From contig CBDHHN010000004.1 of assembly GCA_965263455.1 (NCBI GenBank), positions 62,001-126,000 of the forward strand: a stretch of 64,000 nucleotides of DNA, given 5' to 3'. Positions within the stretch are counted from its first letter, which is position 1. Each line of letters begins with the position of its first letter. The translations under genes and the position numbers were made by a program. The notes beneath the pieces are model-generated. The model was not told the origin of the DNA, ran no database searches, and was given only the letters and a program-made list of their open reading frames with translations. Source of the stretch: CADEDH01 sp965263455 (GTDB lineage: Bacteria > Actinomycetota > Acidimicrobiia > Acidimicrobiales > SZUA-35). Below are positions 16,447 to 25,567 of this stretch, one piece after another.

Positions 16447-18198
16447 ATGTCGTCGACGGCCGAAGAGCTCAAGCTCCGGAGCGAGCGCCTCCGGGGAACC
16501 CTGGCCCAGGAACTGGCCGACCACACCGCGAACTCGTTCTCCACCGCCGCCGGCCAGCTGCTCAAGTTCCACGGTGTCTACCAGCAGGACGATCGGGACG
16601 AGCGACGGCGGCGAACCCGGGCCAAGGAGGACCTGGCCTACTCGTGCATGGTCCGGTGCTCGGTCCCGGGCGGGGTTCTGACGCCGGGCCAGTGGGCTGA
16701 GATCGACCGCCTGGCCGACGACGTCGGCGACGGCACCCTGCGCCTCACCACCCGCCAGGGCGTCCAGTATCACTTCGTGACGAAGCGGGACCTGGGCGAT
16801 CTCATCGAGGCCCTCAACCGGGGCCTGGTCACGACCTACGCCGCCTGCGGCGACGTGGTCCGCAACGTCATGGTGAGCCCGGCCCCGGTAGCGGGCCGCG
16901 AGCTCGACCGCCTGGCCTCGCTGGCCCGGACCCTGTCCAACCGCTTCCGGCCCCAGTCCTCGGCCTACTGGGAGCTGTGGCTCGACGGGGAGCGGGCCGT
17001 GTCATCGGGGCCGTTGGCGGTGACCGCCGAGCGGACCTCGGGCCGGAACGGCGACGAGGCCGAGCCGATCTACGGCGAGGCCTACCTCCCCCGGAAGTTC
17101 AAGATCGGCATCGCCTGGCCCGGCGACAACTCGGTCGACGTCTACTCCCAGGACCTGGGCATCGTGCCGGTACCGGGGGTCGACGGCACCCCCGGCGCCG
17201 TCATCCTGGCCGGCGGCGGGCTGGGCCGCAGCCACCAGGACCCCACCACCTTCCCCCGCCTGGCCGATCCCCTGTGCTGGGTCCCCGACGCCGAGGTGGC
17301 CGAGGTGGCCGAGGCGATCGTGACCACGTTCCGGGACCACGGTGACCGCGCCGACCGCAGCCACGCCCGGCTCAAGTACGTGGTGGAGGCCCGCGGCATC
17401 GACTGGTTGCGGGCCGAGGTCGAGCGGCGCCTGGGGCACCCGGTCGCCGACCCGGTGCCGTTGCCGCCGTGGGGACCGACCCGGCAGCACCTCGGCTGGC
17501 ACCGGCAACAGGACGGCACCTGGTTCCTCGGCCTGCCCGTCCCCTCCGGACGCCTGGCCGACGCCGACGGCATCGGACGGCGCCGGGCCGTCCGCCGGAT
17601 CGTGGCCGACCACGCCTCCGAGGTCCGCCTGACCCCCCACCAGGACCTGCTCCTGTGCGGCATCGCCGAGGAGGACCGGGCCCGGGTCGACGCCGTCCTG
17701 GCCGATCACGGGGTCCCGACGGCCGACCGGCTGTCGCTGTCGGTCCTCTCGTCGATGGCCTGCCCGGCCCTGCCGACCTGCGGCCAGGCCCTGGGCGAGG
17801 CGGAGCGGGTGCTGCCCACCCTGACCTCCCTCCTCGATCGGCTGCTGACCGAACGGGGCCTGGGGCAGATCGCCATCGAGACCCGACTCACCGGTTGCCC
17901 CAACGGTTGCGCCCGGCCCTACGTGGCCGAGCTGGGCATCGTGGGTCGAACCAAGACGGCCTATGACGTGTTCGTCGGCGGCGACCGGGGCGGTGCCCGA
18001 CTGGCCCAGGTGGTGGCCACCGCCGTTCCCTTCGACCGCCTGGACGAGGTCCTGGCTCCCCTGCTCGATCGCTACCGGGCGGGCCGCCTCGACGGTGAGT
18101 CGTTCGGGGATTGGGCCGCCCGGATCGGACCGTCCCGGCTCGCCGCCACCCTGCCGTCGTTCGAGCGGGTCCGGCGGTCGGCGGGGGCCACGGCATGA
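16447..18198 (+). CDS. cysI: Assimilatory sulfite reductase haemoprotein
   Basis: 583 residues, the size of sulfite/nitrite reductase haemoproteins with two ferredoxin-like half-domains and two SirA/haem domains. KFHGVYQQDDRD is the CysI-type N-terminal motif. The Fe4S4/siroheme ligands are visible as CPALPTC (Cx5C) and CPNGC (Cx3C). It reduces sulfite to sulfide with six electrons; no flavoprotein CysJ is nearby, so ferredoxin is the likely donor. GGAGG lies seven bases before ATG 16447. The siroheme synthase two genes downstream and the APS reductase next to it make the sulfite rather than nitrite assignment secure. Confidence 0.93.
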   Translation: MSSTAEELKLRSERLRGTLAQELADHTANSFSTAAGQLLKFHGVYQQDDRDERRRRTRAKEDLAYSCMVRCSVPGGVLTPGQWAEIDRLADDVGDGTLRLTTRQGVQYHFVTKRDLGDLIEALNRGLVTTYAACGDVVRNVMVSPAPVAGRELDRLASLARTLSNRFRPQSSAYWELWLDGERAVSSGPLAVTAERTSGRNGDEAEPIYGEAYLPRKFKIGIAWPGDNSVDVYSQDLGIVPVPGVDGTPGAVILAGGGLGRSHQDPTTFPRLADPLCWVPDAEVAEVAEAIVTTFRDHGDRADRSHARLKYVVEARGIDWLRAEVERRLGHPVADPVPLPPWGPTRQHLGWHRQQDGTWFLGLPVPSGRLADADGIGRRRAVRRIVADHASEVRLTPHQDLLLCGIAEEDRARVDAVLADHGVPTADRLSLSVLSSMACPALPTCGQALGEAERVLPTLTSLLDRLLTERGLGQIAIETRLTGCPNGCARPYVAELGIVGRTKTAYDVFVGGDRGGARLAQVVATAVPFDRLDEVLAPLLDRYRAGRLDGESFGDWAARIGPSRLAATLPSFERVRRSAGATA

Positions 18199-18818
18199 TC
18201 GCCGCCCCCGTGGCCGAGCGCACGGCGGCCGAGGCCGTCGAGTGGGCCGTCAACCGTTTCGGCTCCTCGTTGAGCCTGCTGTGTTCGGGCCAGGACGCCG
18301 TCCTGGTCGACGTGGCCCTCGGTGTCGACCCCGGCATCGAGGTGGTGTTCATCGACACCGGCTTCCACTTCCCCGAGACGCTGGAGACGATGATGGCCAT
18401 CGTGGAGCGCTACCGGCCCCGGTTCCGGGTGGTGGTGCCGTGGCGCCACCTGGACGGCGTGGGTCGACCCGACTTCTGCTGCGGCGACCACAAGGCCGAG
18501 CAACTCGACGTCGCCCTCGCCGGGCGACGGGCCTGGCTCAGCGGCCTGCGCCGGGCCGAGGCCGATACCCGGGCCGCCGCCCGCCAGGTCGAGGTCGACC
18601 GCCGCGGTCTGGTCAAGGTCAACCCGCTCGTGGCCTGGGCCGACGATCAGGTCGAGGCCTACATCGACCGGCACGACATCATCGTCAACCCGCTGCGGGA
18701 CCGGGGCTACCCGTCCATCGGCTGCCGCCCGTGCACGTCACCGGTGGCCCCGGGGGCCGAACCCCGTTCGGGCCGCTGGGCCGGGTCGACCAGGACCGAG
18801 TGCGGGCTCCACCGGTGA
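18195..18818 (+). CDS. cysH: Adenylylsulfate (APS) reductase, Fe-S type
   Basis: 207 residues from ATG 18195, overlapping the previous stop (ATGA). The paired Cys motifs DFCCGDHK and GCRPCTSPV bind an Fe4S4 cluster, marking the bacterial APS reductase branch rather than PAPS-specific CysH. The C-terminal ECGLH carries the catalytic Cys that forms the thiosulfonate intermediate. The LSLLCSGQDAVLV loop is the modified P-loop. It makes sulfite for the upstream reductase; thioredoxin is the likely reductant. Confidence 0.95.
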   Translation: MIAAPVAERTAAEAVEWAVNRFGSSLSLLCSGQDAVLVDVALGVDPGIEVVFIDTGFHFPETLETMMAIVERYRPRFRVVVPWRHLDGVGRPDFCCGDHKAEQLDVALAGRRAWLSGLRRAEADTRAAARQVEVDRRGLVKVNPLVAWADDQVEAYIDRHDIIVNPLRDRGYPSIGCRPCTSPVAPGAEPRSGRWAGSTRTECGLHR

Positions 18819-19609
18819 CCGGCGACGCCACCGGGTCCGGACCGGCGCCGCCCGGACCACCCGAGGGCGGACCGGCGGACCAGGGCTTGGCCCTGGTCCC
18901 GGTCGGGCTGCGGGTCGAGGGCCGACTGGTCCTCGTCGTGGGGGCGGGGCCGATCGCCGCTCGCAAGGCCCGGGCCTACGCCGATCAGGGAGCGCTGTTG
19001 CGCATCGTGGCCCCCGCCCACCATCCGACCATGGACTCGGTCCCGGCCCGCGAGCGCCATCGCCGACCGTTCCGACCCGACGACCTCGACGGCTGCTGGC
19101 TGGCGGTCACGGCCACCGGCGACCGCCGCGTCGACGGCAGCGTGTTCGCCGAGGCCGAGCGGCGCCGGGTCTGGTGCAATGCGGCCGACGACCCGGCCCA
19201 CTGCTCGGTCGTCCTCCCCGCCGTCAGCCGTCGGGGCCCGATCACGGTCAGCGTCTCGACCGGGGGGACGAGCCCGGCGGTGGCGAGCTGGCTCCGGCGC
19301 CGCATCGACGCCCTGGTCGACGACGACTTCCTGACCGTGGCCCGGGTGGCCACCGGGGTCCGGGACCGAGTCCGGGCCGCCGGGCACCGGACCGAGGTCC
19401 CGGCCTGGGCCCGCGTGCTCGACGGGCCGGCCCTCGACCTGGTCCGAGGCGGCCGGGAGGCCGAATTGGAGCGGCTGCTCGAGCACGAGGTCGTGGCCGA
19501 CCAGGACGGTGAGCGACCCGGCCAGCCGGCCGCCCCCCGATCTGTCGGTATTCTCACATCTCCATCGGTGGGCCCCGACCCCGATCCGATCGAAATCCGT
19601 ACCGGGTGA
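18815..19609 (+). CDS. Precorrin-2 dehydrogenase/sirohydrochlorin ferrochelatase (siroheme synthase)
   Basis: 264 residues from GTG 18815, overlapping cysH (GTGA). VEGRLVLVVGAGPIAARKA is the NAD-binding loop of Met8p/CysG-N enzymes. WCNAADDPAHCSVVLPA and ITVSVSTGGTSPAVASWLRR are family signatures, including the catalytic Asp. It lacks a CysG-type SAM methyltransferase domain. It completes siroheme, the prosthetic group of the sulfite reductase in the same operon. The first ~25 residues and the last ~35 look disordered. Confidence 0.9.
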   Translation: MTGDATGSGPAPPGPPEGGPADQGLALVPVGLRVEGRLVLVVGAGPIAARKARAYADQGALLRIVAPAHHPTMDSVPARERHRRPFRPDDLDGCWLAVTATGDRRVDGSVFAEAERRRVWCNAADDPAHCSVVLPAVSRRGPITVSVSTGGTSPAVASWLRRRIDALVDDDFLTVARVATGVRDRVRAAGHRTEVPAWARVLDGPALDLVRGGREAELERLLEHEVVADQDGERPGQPAAPRSVGILTSPSVGPDPDPIEIRTG

Positions 19610-19653
19610 CGAATACCCGGCGGTGGACCACGCAACCGTCGACACCGGACGGA

Positions 19654-19659
19654 TAGTGT
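19654..19659 (+). promoter_or_regulatory. Putative -10 element (TAGTGT) of the mrp operon
   Basis: TAGTGT ends seven bases before ATG 19667 and no Shine-Dalgarno is seen, suggesting a leaderless mrpA transcript starting within 60 bases of the siroheme gene. Confidence 0.5.
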
Positions 19660-19666
19660 TTCCCGG

Positions 19667-22576
19667 ATGTTGAGCTGGCTCACAGCGCTCGCCGCCGCCG
19701 GAGTGGTGCTGTGGTTGGCCCGGCCCCACCGCTGGGGAGCGCTGGGCGCCGTCGTCGCCGCCCTCCCGGCCGGGGCCGCCTTCGCCTGGCTCCTCACCGA
19801 GGCCGTCGGCTTCGAGGCGGACCAGGTCCGCACCGAGTCGCTGCAGTGGCTCCCGGCGTTCGATCTCGAAGTGGCCCTCCGGCTCGACGGCCTCGCCCTG
19901 TTCTTCTCGTTGATCATCACCGGCGTGGGGGCCGCCATCGCCGTCTACGCCGGAGGCTACTTCGGCTCCAACCCCCGGCTCGGCTACTTCCACCTCCTCC
20001 TCTACGCCTTCATGGCCTCGATGCTGGGTCTGGTGTGGGCCGACAACCTCCTGGCCCTGTTCTCGTTCTGGGAGCTGACCTCGATCACCAGCTTCCTGCT
20101 GATCGGGTTCGGCCACACCAACCCCCGGGCCCTGGCCGGAGCCCGCCGGTCCCTTGTCGTGACCGGATTCGGGGGCCTGGCCATGCTCGGCGGGTTCGTG
20201 GTCCTGGGCAACGGAGCGGGCACGTTCACCATCAGCGAACTCGTGGCCCGCACCGACCTGGCCGAGGTCGACGGCTTCATCCCGGCCGCTCTGCTCATCA
20301 TGATCGGGGCCTTCACCAAGTCGGCCCAGTACCCGTTCCACTTCTGGCTCCCGGGCGCCATGGCCGCACCGACCCCGGCCAGCGCATACCTGCACTCCGC
20401 GACCATGGTCAAGGCCGGCGTCTACCTCCTGGCCCGGCTCCATCCGGCCATGGCCTCGACCGACATCTGGTTCTGGACCCTGCTGCTGGTGGGCGGGGTG
20501 ACCATGGTCGTCGGGGCCACCCACGCCCTGGCCCAGACCGACCTCAAGGCGCTCCTGGCCTACGCCACCATCAGCCAGCTGGGCATCCTCGTGATGCTTC
20601 TGGCCTTCGAGGACAAGGCGGCCTACAAGGCGCTGGTGGTCGGCATCCTGGCCCACGCCCTCTACAAGGGCCCCCTGTTCATGGTGGCCGGCATCGTCGA
20701 CCTGAGCACCGGGACCCGCACCCTGGACCGCCTGGCCGACCTGCGGCGACACCTGCCGATCGTGACGGTGGTGGCCGTACTGGGGGCGGTGTCGATGGCC
20801 GGGCTTCCGCCCACCTTCGGGTTCCTGGCCAAGGAGACCCTGCTCGAGGTCCCCCTGGACACGATCGAGGCCGGACGACCGATCGTGGGTTGGCTGACCC
20901 TGCTGGCCGCCGCCGTCGCCGGCGCCTTCTTCGTGGCCTACAGCTTCCGGTTCCTGTGGGAGCCGTTCTTCCGGTCTGCGGACCGAGCGCCGGGCGAGGT
21001 GACCGAACTCCGACGTCGACCGGGGCCGACGCTGTGGGCCGGGCCGCTGGTGCTGGTGTCGGTCGGCACCGTCATCCCGTTCGTGTCTCCCCTGATCGAG
21101 GAATGGCTGTTCGAGCCGGCCGCCTCCGCCGTGGCCGGAGCCGACGTCGTGGTCGAGCCTCGTCTGTGGCACGGGCTGACCCCGGCGCTGCTGGTCAGCA
21201 CCATCGTGATCGCCACCGGCTACGCCCTGTTCCGCTACCGGACGCCGGCCGCCCGGGCCGTGGTCGGCTACCCCGGCGTGTTCCACGGGGATCGGCTGTT
21301 CGACGCCGTCTACGACGGCTCCTACCGGCTCGCCCGCGGGGTGACCCTCTTCATCCAGGATCGGGCGCTCGCCGGCCACGCCGTCGTCGTGCTGACGGCA
21401 GTGGTCTCGGCCCTGATCGCCAGCTTCGTCATCAGCGGCACGACGGCCCCCATCGACATCGACACCTCCCAGCGGCCCGAGGTCTACGAGATCATCGTCG
21501 CCGGGCTGGCCGTCCTGTCGGCCGTGACCACCCTGCTGGCCCGGACCCGACTCAACCAGATCATCGGCATCGGCGTGGTCGGCGTGATGGTCACCCTGAT
21601 CTTCGTCGACTTCTCCGCCCCGGACCTGGCCCTGACCCAGTTGGCCGTCGACATCCTGACCGTCGTGCTGTTGATCCTGGTCTTCTACCGGATGCGTCCC
21701 AGCCCCCCTCAGGACCTCGATGGTGTCAGATTGTGGCGCAACCGACTGGTGGCCGCCGCCGTCGGGCTGTTCGGGCTGGTCACGGTGCTGCTGGCCGGCT
21801 CGGCCCGGATCACCGAGACCCCGCCCGAGGGCACCTTCCCGCCCATCAGCGACTTCCACCTCACGAACTCGGCCCCCGGAGGCCAGGGCGAGAACGTCGT
21901 CAACGTGATCCTGGTCGACTTCCGGGCCTTCGACACCTTCGGCGAGATCGCCGTACTGGCCATCGCCGCCGTCGGCGCCTTCTCACTCATCAGGACCGGG
22001 CGGCTGCAACCGGTGAAGCCGGGTCAGGACATGACCCGCCCGGCGGCCGAGGGCGACGTCCTGGACAACACCCCGGCCGACCAGGAGGCGGAGCAGGACG
22101 AGGCCGGCATCCAACGCGAGGGCCTGCCCGAGCTGTACCTGCAGATCCTGAACAAGGGCCTTTCCCCCATCCTCGCCGTGCTGACCCTGTGGCTGTTGTG
22201 GCGGGGACACAACGACCCGGGCGGCGGGTTCATCGCCGGGTTGGTGGCGGCCACCATCGTCCAACTCCAGATCCTGTCGCGCGATGAGCGCACGGTGCGC
22301 CGGGTCCTCGGCCCCTGGCTCCATCCCCTGACCGGCGCCGGCCTGCTGCTCGCCGCCGGTTCGGCCCTGCTCGGGCTCTTCTCCGGTCCGCTGTTCACCG
22401 GGCTGTGGACCAAACCGGAGCTCGGCCCGTGGACCTTCAGTCTGGGTACCCCGTTGCTGTTCGACATCGGGGTCTTCCTGGTGGTGTTCTCGGTGGTCGG
22501 TTCGTTCCTGCTCGCCCTCAGCCGGGGCCAGGACCGCATCGACCTGAACGACCCGGCCGACAGGATCCCGACATGA
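19667..22576 (+). CDS. mrpA: Na+/H+ antiporter subunit A fused to subunit B
   Basis: 969 residues, very hydrophobic. N-terminal NuoL/ND5-like part (about 1-500) with Glu136 in FWELTS and Lys249 in MVKAGVYLL, the proton-path residues conserved in Mrp and complex I. The central DUF4040-type part has LNQIIGIGVVGVMVTLIFV. After a polar linker the last ~150 residues (NKGLSPILAVLTLWLLWRGH ... NDPGGGFIAGLVAATIVQLQ) are an MrpB domain, so no separate mrpB gene is needed. The Mrp complex exports Na+ in exchange for H+ and is important for salt and alkali tolerance. ATGA overlap with mrpC. Confidence 0.95.
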   Translation: MLSWLTALAAAGVVLWLARPHRWGALGAVVAALPAGAAFAWLLTEAVGFEADQVRTESLQWLPAFDLEVALRLDGLALFFSLIITGVGAAIAVYAGGYFGSNPRLGYFHLLLYAFMASMLGLVWADNLLALFSFWELTSITSFLLIGFGHTNPRALAGARRSLVVTGFGGLAMLGGFVVLGNGAGTFTISELVARTDLAEVDGFIPAALLIMIGAFTKSAQYPFHFWLPGAMAAPTPASAYLHSATMVKAGVYLLARLHPAMASTDIWFWTLLLVGGVTMVVGATHALAQTDLKALLAYATISQLGILVMLLAFEDKAAYKALVVGILAHALYKGPLFMVAGIVDLSTGTRTLDRLADLRRHLPIVTVVAVLGAVSMAGLPPTFGFLAKETLLEVPLDTIEAGRPIVGWLTLLAAAVAGAFFVAYSFRFLWEPFFRSADRAPGEVTELRRRPGPTLWAGPLVLVSVGTVIPFVSPLIEEWLFEPAASAVAGADVVVEPRLWHGLTPALLVSTIVIATGYALFRYRTPAARAVVGYPGVFHGDRLFDAVYDGSYRLARGVTLFIQDRALAGHAVVVLTAVVSALIASFVISGTTAPIDIDTSQRPEVYEIIVAGLAVLSAVTTLLARTRLNQIIGIGVVGVMVTLIFVDFSAPDLALTQLAVDILTVVLLILVFYRMRPSPPQDLDGVRLWRNRLVAAAVGLFGLVTVLLAGSARITETPPEGTFPPISDFHLTNSAPGGQGENVVNVILVDFRAFDTFGEIAVLAIAAVGAFSLIRTGRLQPVKPGQDMTRPAAEGDVLDNTPADQEAEQDEAGIQREGLPELYLQILNKGLSPILAVLTLWLLWRGHNDPGGGFIAGLVAATIVQLQILSRDERTVRRVLGPWLHPLTGAGLLLAAGSALLGLFSGPLFTGLWTKPELGPWTFSLGTPLLFDIGVFLVVFSVVGSFLLALSRGQDRIDLNDPADRIPT

Positions 22577-23238
22577 ACGTGCTGATGCTCGCCCTCGTGG
22601 TCGGCACCCTCCTCGGCGTCGGCACCTACCGGATGCTGCGCCGCTCCCCCATCAACCTCCTCGTCGGCCTCACCATGCTGAGCTACGGGGTGAACCTGCT
22701 GCTGTTCTCCTCGTCGGGCCTGATGCGGGGCGACTCCCCCATCGTCAGCAAGGGCGAGACCACGGACCCCGCAGGGTTCGTCGACCCGTTGCCGCAGGCC
22801 CTGATCCTGACCGCCATCGTCATCAGCTTCGCCGTCACCGCCTTCACCGTGGTGCTGGTCAACCGGGCGGCCACGCTCGGCATCGTGGGCGCCCAGGCGA
22901 CCCGCAACACCGGCACCGGGACGACGGGCATGGAGGACACCAGCCCCGAGGAGCAGGACGACTCCGACGAGGCCCAGCGCTACCACGAGGCCGAGCTCGA
23001 GGCCGATCTCGAACCCGCCCCCTCCCCGCCCGCCGGGAACGACCGTCGGGCGCGCGCCGGAGCCAAGGCCCGCCGACTGCTCTGGGGCCGGAGACGAGCC
23101 AAGGAGCGCGAGGCCGACGGTCGGGGCACCGAGTCCGGCCGACAGGGAGACGGCGACGATGATGAGGACTACGAGTGGCTCGACCTGACCAACAGCCGCG
23201 GTGAGTCGTTGCTGCAACGCCTGATGGAGCAGCGCTGA
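22573..23238 (+). CDS. mrpC: Na+/H+ antiporter subunit C with long charged C-terminal extension
   Basis: 221 residues, whereas MrpC/NuoK-like subunits are usually about 110-160. The first ~105 residues carry the three expected helices and NLLVGLTMLSYGVNLLLF, plus LPQALILTAIVISFAVTAF. The remaining ~115 residues are hydrophilic, alternating acidic (EEQDDSDEAQRYHEAELEADLE) and basic (RARAGAKARRLLWGRRRAKER) blocks. This tail is unusual and probably cytoplasmic. Coupled on both sides (ATGA before, TGATG after). Confidence 0.93.
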   Translation: MNVLMLALVVGTLLGVGTYRMLRRSPINLLVGLTMLSYGVNLLLFSSSGLMRGDSPIVSKGETTDPAGFVDPLPQALILTAIVISFAVTAFTVVLVNRAATLGIVGAQATRNTGTGTTGMEDTSPEEQDDSDEAQRYHEAELEADLEPAPSPPAGNDRRARAGAKARRLLWGRRRAKEREADGRGTESGRQGDGDDDEDYEWLDLTNSRGESLLQRLMEQR

Positions 23239-24833
23239 TGTTGGCCGCCGACTGGGCCGCGGCCCCCGTCCTGATCCCGGCCGCCGGCGCCGCCGCCGGA
23301 CTTCTGGCCCGCCAACTGCGGGACGACGTCCTGCTCCGGGTGGAGCAGGCCATCGCCCTCCTCGTGGTCGCCGCCAACCTGGTGGTCTCGGTCGTCCTGG
23401 CCCAACACGTCCTGTCGGCCGACGGGGGGCGGCTGGTGGTCCATCTGGGCGACTGGCGGGCCCCGTTCGGGGTCACCCTCGTGGTCGACGGCCTGTCGGC
23501 CATCCTCCTGGTGTTGACCGCCGTCCTGTTCGCCGCCACCGTGCCCTTCTCGATCGGCACCCTCGATCTCCGGGAACGGCTCCACTACCACCCCCTCGTC
23601 CTGTTTCTACTGATGGGGGTCAACGGGGCGTTCCTGGCCGGCGACCTGTTCAACCTGTACGTGTTCTTCGAGGTCCTGTTGATGTCGAGCTTCGTGCTGC
23701 TCACCCTCGGGGGGCAGCACAGCCAGATCAGTGGCGGCCTCCGCTACGTGGTGCTGAACCTGGTCGGTTCCCTCGTGTTCCTCCTGACCGCGGGGGTGGT
23801 GTACGGCAGTGTCGGCACCCTGAACCTGGCCCAGCTGATCGACCGCCTGGATCGGGCCCCGGAGACGGTGCAGGTTCTGGCCGCGCTGCTGTTGTTCGTG
23901 GTCTTCGCCGGCAAGGCGGGCCTGTTCCCGTTGTTCTTCTGGCTGCCGGTCAGCTACCACACCCCCCACCCGGCGGTCACCGCCCTGTTCGGCGGGCTGT
24001 TGACCAAGGTCGGTATCTACGCCCTGTTCCGGGTCTACACCCTGCTGTTCCCCGAGCTGTTGACGCGGTGGCAGACGGCGCTGCTCCTGGTGGCCGGGCT
24101 GACCATGATCACGGGGGTGTTGGGGGCCATGGCCGTGCCCACCATCCGGCGGGTGCTGAGCTTCCACGTCATCAGCCAGGTCGGGTACATGGTCATGGGC
24201 CTGGGTCTGGCCGCCTCGGCCGACCCCGAGGTGGCGGCGTTCGCCCTGGCCGCCGGCGTGTTCTACCTGGCTCACCACATGATCGTGAAGACGGCGCTGC
24301 TCATGGCCGGCGGTGTGGCCGAGCTGGAGTCGGGCAGCGGCAACCTGACCCGGGGCCGGCTCCGGGGTCTCGTATCGCGGCGGCGGGTCCTGGCCCTGCT
24401 GTTCTTCCTCGCCGCCTTCTCCCTGGCCGGAATCCCGCCCTCCAGCGGTTTCGTGGCCAAGCTGGGGCTGCTTCAGGCCGCGGTCCGGGACGAGCGTTGG
24501 ATCATCGCCGGCGTGTCGCTCGGCGTGAGCCTCCTGACCCTGATGAGCATGGTCCGGCTGTGGCAGGCGGCGTTCTGGGGTGAACGGGTCGAGGGGCCCG
24601 AGCCGGTGGTGCAACCCCTCGCCTCCCCGGTGTCCCGGTGGCTGACCCTGACCCCGATCGCGGCCCTGGTCGCCATCAGCCTCAGCGTCGGCCTGTTCGG
24701 CGACCAGGTCTACGAGTGGTCCAGGACGGCCGCCGACCAGGCCATCGATCGCGACGGCTACCGCCAGGACGTCGACCCGGGCGAGGATCTCGGACCGCTG
24801 GCGACCGGGGACGAGGAGGCCGGCGGTGGCTGA
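23238..24833 (+). CDS. mrpD: Na+/H+ antiporter subunit D
   Basis: 531 residues, NuoM/N-like with about 14 helices. LFNLYVFFEVLLMSSFVLL contains the conserved membrane Glu, and FSLAGIPPSSGFVAKLGLL is the family loop. KAGLFPLFFWLPVSYHTPHP matches the discontinuous-helix region. The ATG shares one base with the mrpC stop. Core antiporter-like subunit of the Mrp complex. Confidence 0.95.
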   Translation: MLAADWAAAPVLIPAAGAAAGLLARQLRDDVLLRVEQAIALLVVAANLVVSVVLAQHVLSADGGRLVVHLGDWRAPFGVTLVVDGLSAILLVLTAVLFAATVPFSIGTLDLRERLHYHPLVLFLLMGVNGAFLAGDLFNLYVFFEVLLMSSFVLLTLGGQHSQISGGLRYVVLNLVGSLVFLLTAGVVYGSVGTLNLAQLIDRLDRAPETVQVLAALLLFVVFAGKAGLFPLFFWLPVSYHTPHPAVTALFGGLLTKVGIYALFRVYTLLFPELLTRWQTALLLVAGLTMITGVLGAMAVPTIRRVLSFHVISQVGYMVMGLGLAASADPEVAAFALAAGVFYLAHHMIVKTALLMAGGVAELESGSGNLTRGRLRGLVSRRRVLALLFFLAAFSLAGIPPSSGFVAKLGLLQAAVRDERWIIAGVSLGVSLLTLMSMVRLWQAAFWGERVEGPEPVVQPLASPVSRWLTLTPIAALVAISLSVGLFGDQVYEWSRTAADQAIDRDGYRQDVDPGEDLGPLATGDEEAGGG

Positions 24834-25281
24834 GACCGAAACGACGTCCGGTTCCCGCCGGGCCACCCGCGGTCCCCTCGGTCGGGCGTGGGCCCTGGTG
24901 GTGTTCGTGCTCTACACCATCCGGGAGCTGGTGGTGGCCAACCTGCAGTTGGCCTGGATCGTGATCCAGCCCCGTTCCCGTATGGATCGTCTCGTCACCC
25001 CCGGCATCATCGCCATCCCCCTTCGGGCCGACCGGGACTGGGAGATCCTGGTCCTGTCCACCGTCATCACCCTGACCCCGGGCACCGTGAGCATGGAACT
25101 CGAGTCCGAACCCCTGGACCCGGCGCGCGATGGGGGCGGTGGGAGCGGCGATGGGGCCGACCGACGGCGGACCCTGTACGTGCACAGCCTGCAGATCGAC
25201 TCGCCCGACGCCTTCCGGGCCGAGATCGCCGACGGTTTCGAGCGGCGGCTGCTTCGCTTCTCCCGGGGACTGGTGGACTGA
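24826..25281 (+). CDS. mrpE: Na+/H+ antiporter subunit E
   Basis: 151 residues from GTG 24826, overlapping mrpD by eight bases. LYTIRELVVANLQLAWIVI plus the motif ITLTPGTVSMEL identify MrpE. A Gly/Asp-rich insertion interrupts the C-terminal domain before LYVHSLQID. Structural subunit of the complex. Confidence 0.92.
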   Translation: MAETETTSGSRRATRGPLGRAWALVVFVLYTIRELVVANLQLAWIVIQPRSRMDRLVTPGIIAIPLRADRDWEILVLSTVITLTPGTVSMELESEPLDPARDGGGGSGDGADRRRTLYVHSLQIDSPDAFRAEIADGFERRLLRFSRGLVD

Positions 25282-25282
25282 C

Positions 25283-25567
25283 GTGGAACAGGTGCTGACC
25301 TGGTTGCTGGCCGTGCTCGGCCTGTCGATGCTGGCGACCATCATCCGGCTCCTCAAGGGCCCGGGTGTGCCCGACCGGGCCGTCGCCTTCGACCTGATCG
25401 CGGCCCACTCGGTCGGGTTCTTCGTGCTCCTGGCCATGCGTCTGGACGACGAGAATCTGCTGGTCGGAGCAGCCATCACCCTGATCCTGGGCTTCCTGGG
25501 CACGGTGATGCTGGCCCGCTACCTCGAGTCGCCGTTCAACCAGGACGAGGAGGTCGGGGGATCGTGA
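25283..25567 (+). CDS. mrpF: Na+/H+ antiporter subunit F
   Basis: 94 residues from GTG 25283, one base after the mrpE stop. Three helices; LLKGPGVPDRAVAFDLIA is the MrpF signature, containing the conserved Asp. The open frame extends upstream but in mrpE's shadow. Overlaps mrpG by GTGA. Confidence 0.92.
   Translation: MEQVLTWLLAVLGLSMLATIIRLLKGPGVPDRAVAFDLIAAHSVGFFVLLAMRLDDENLLVGAAITLILGFLGTVMLARYLESPFNQDEEVGGS

Noticed and set aside
16447..18198. Nitrite reductase
   Set aside because: The KFHGVYQQDDRD motif and the adjoining APS reductase and siroheme synthase favour sulfite reduction.
18707..21859. A 1050-codon minus-strand open frame across cysG-like and mrpA genes
   Set aside because: His/Gly/Asp-rich shadow with no recognisable domain; the plus-strand genes carry all expected motifs.
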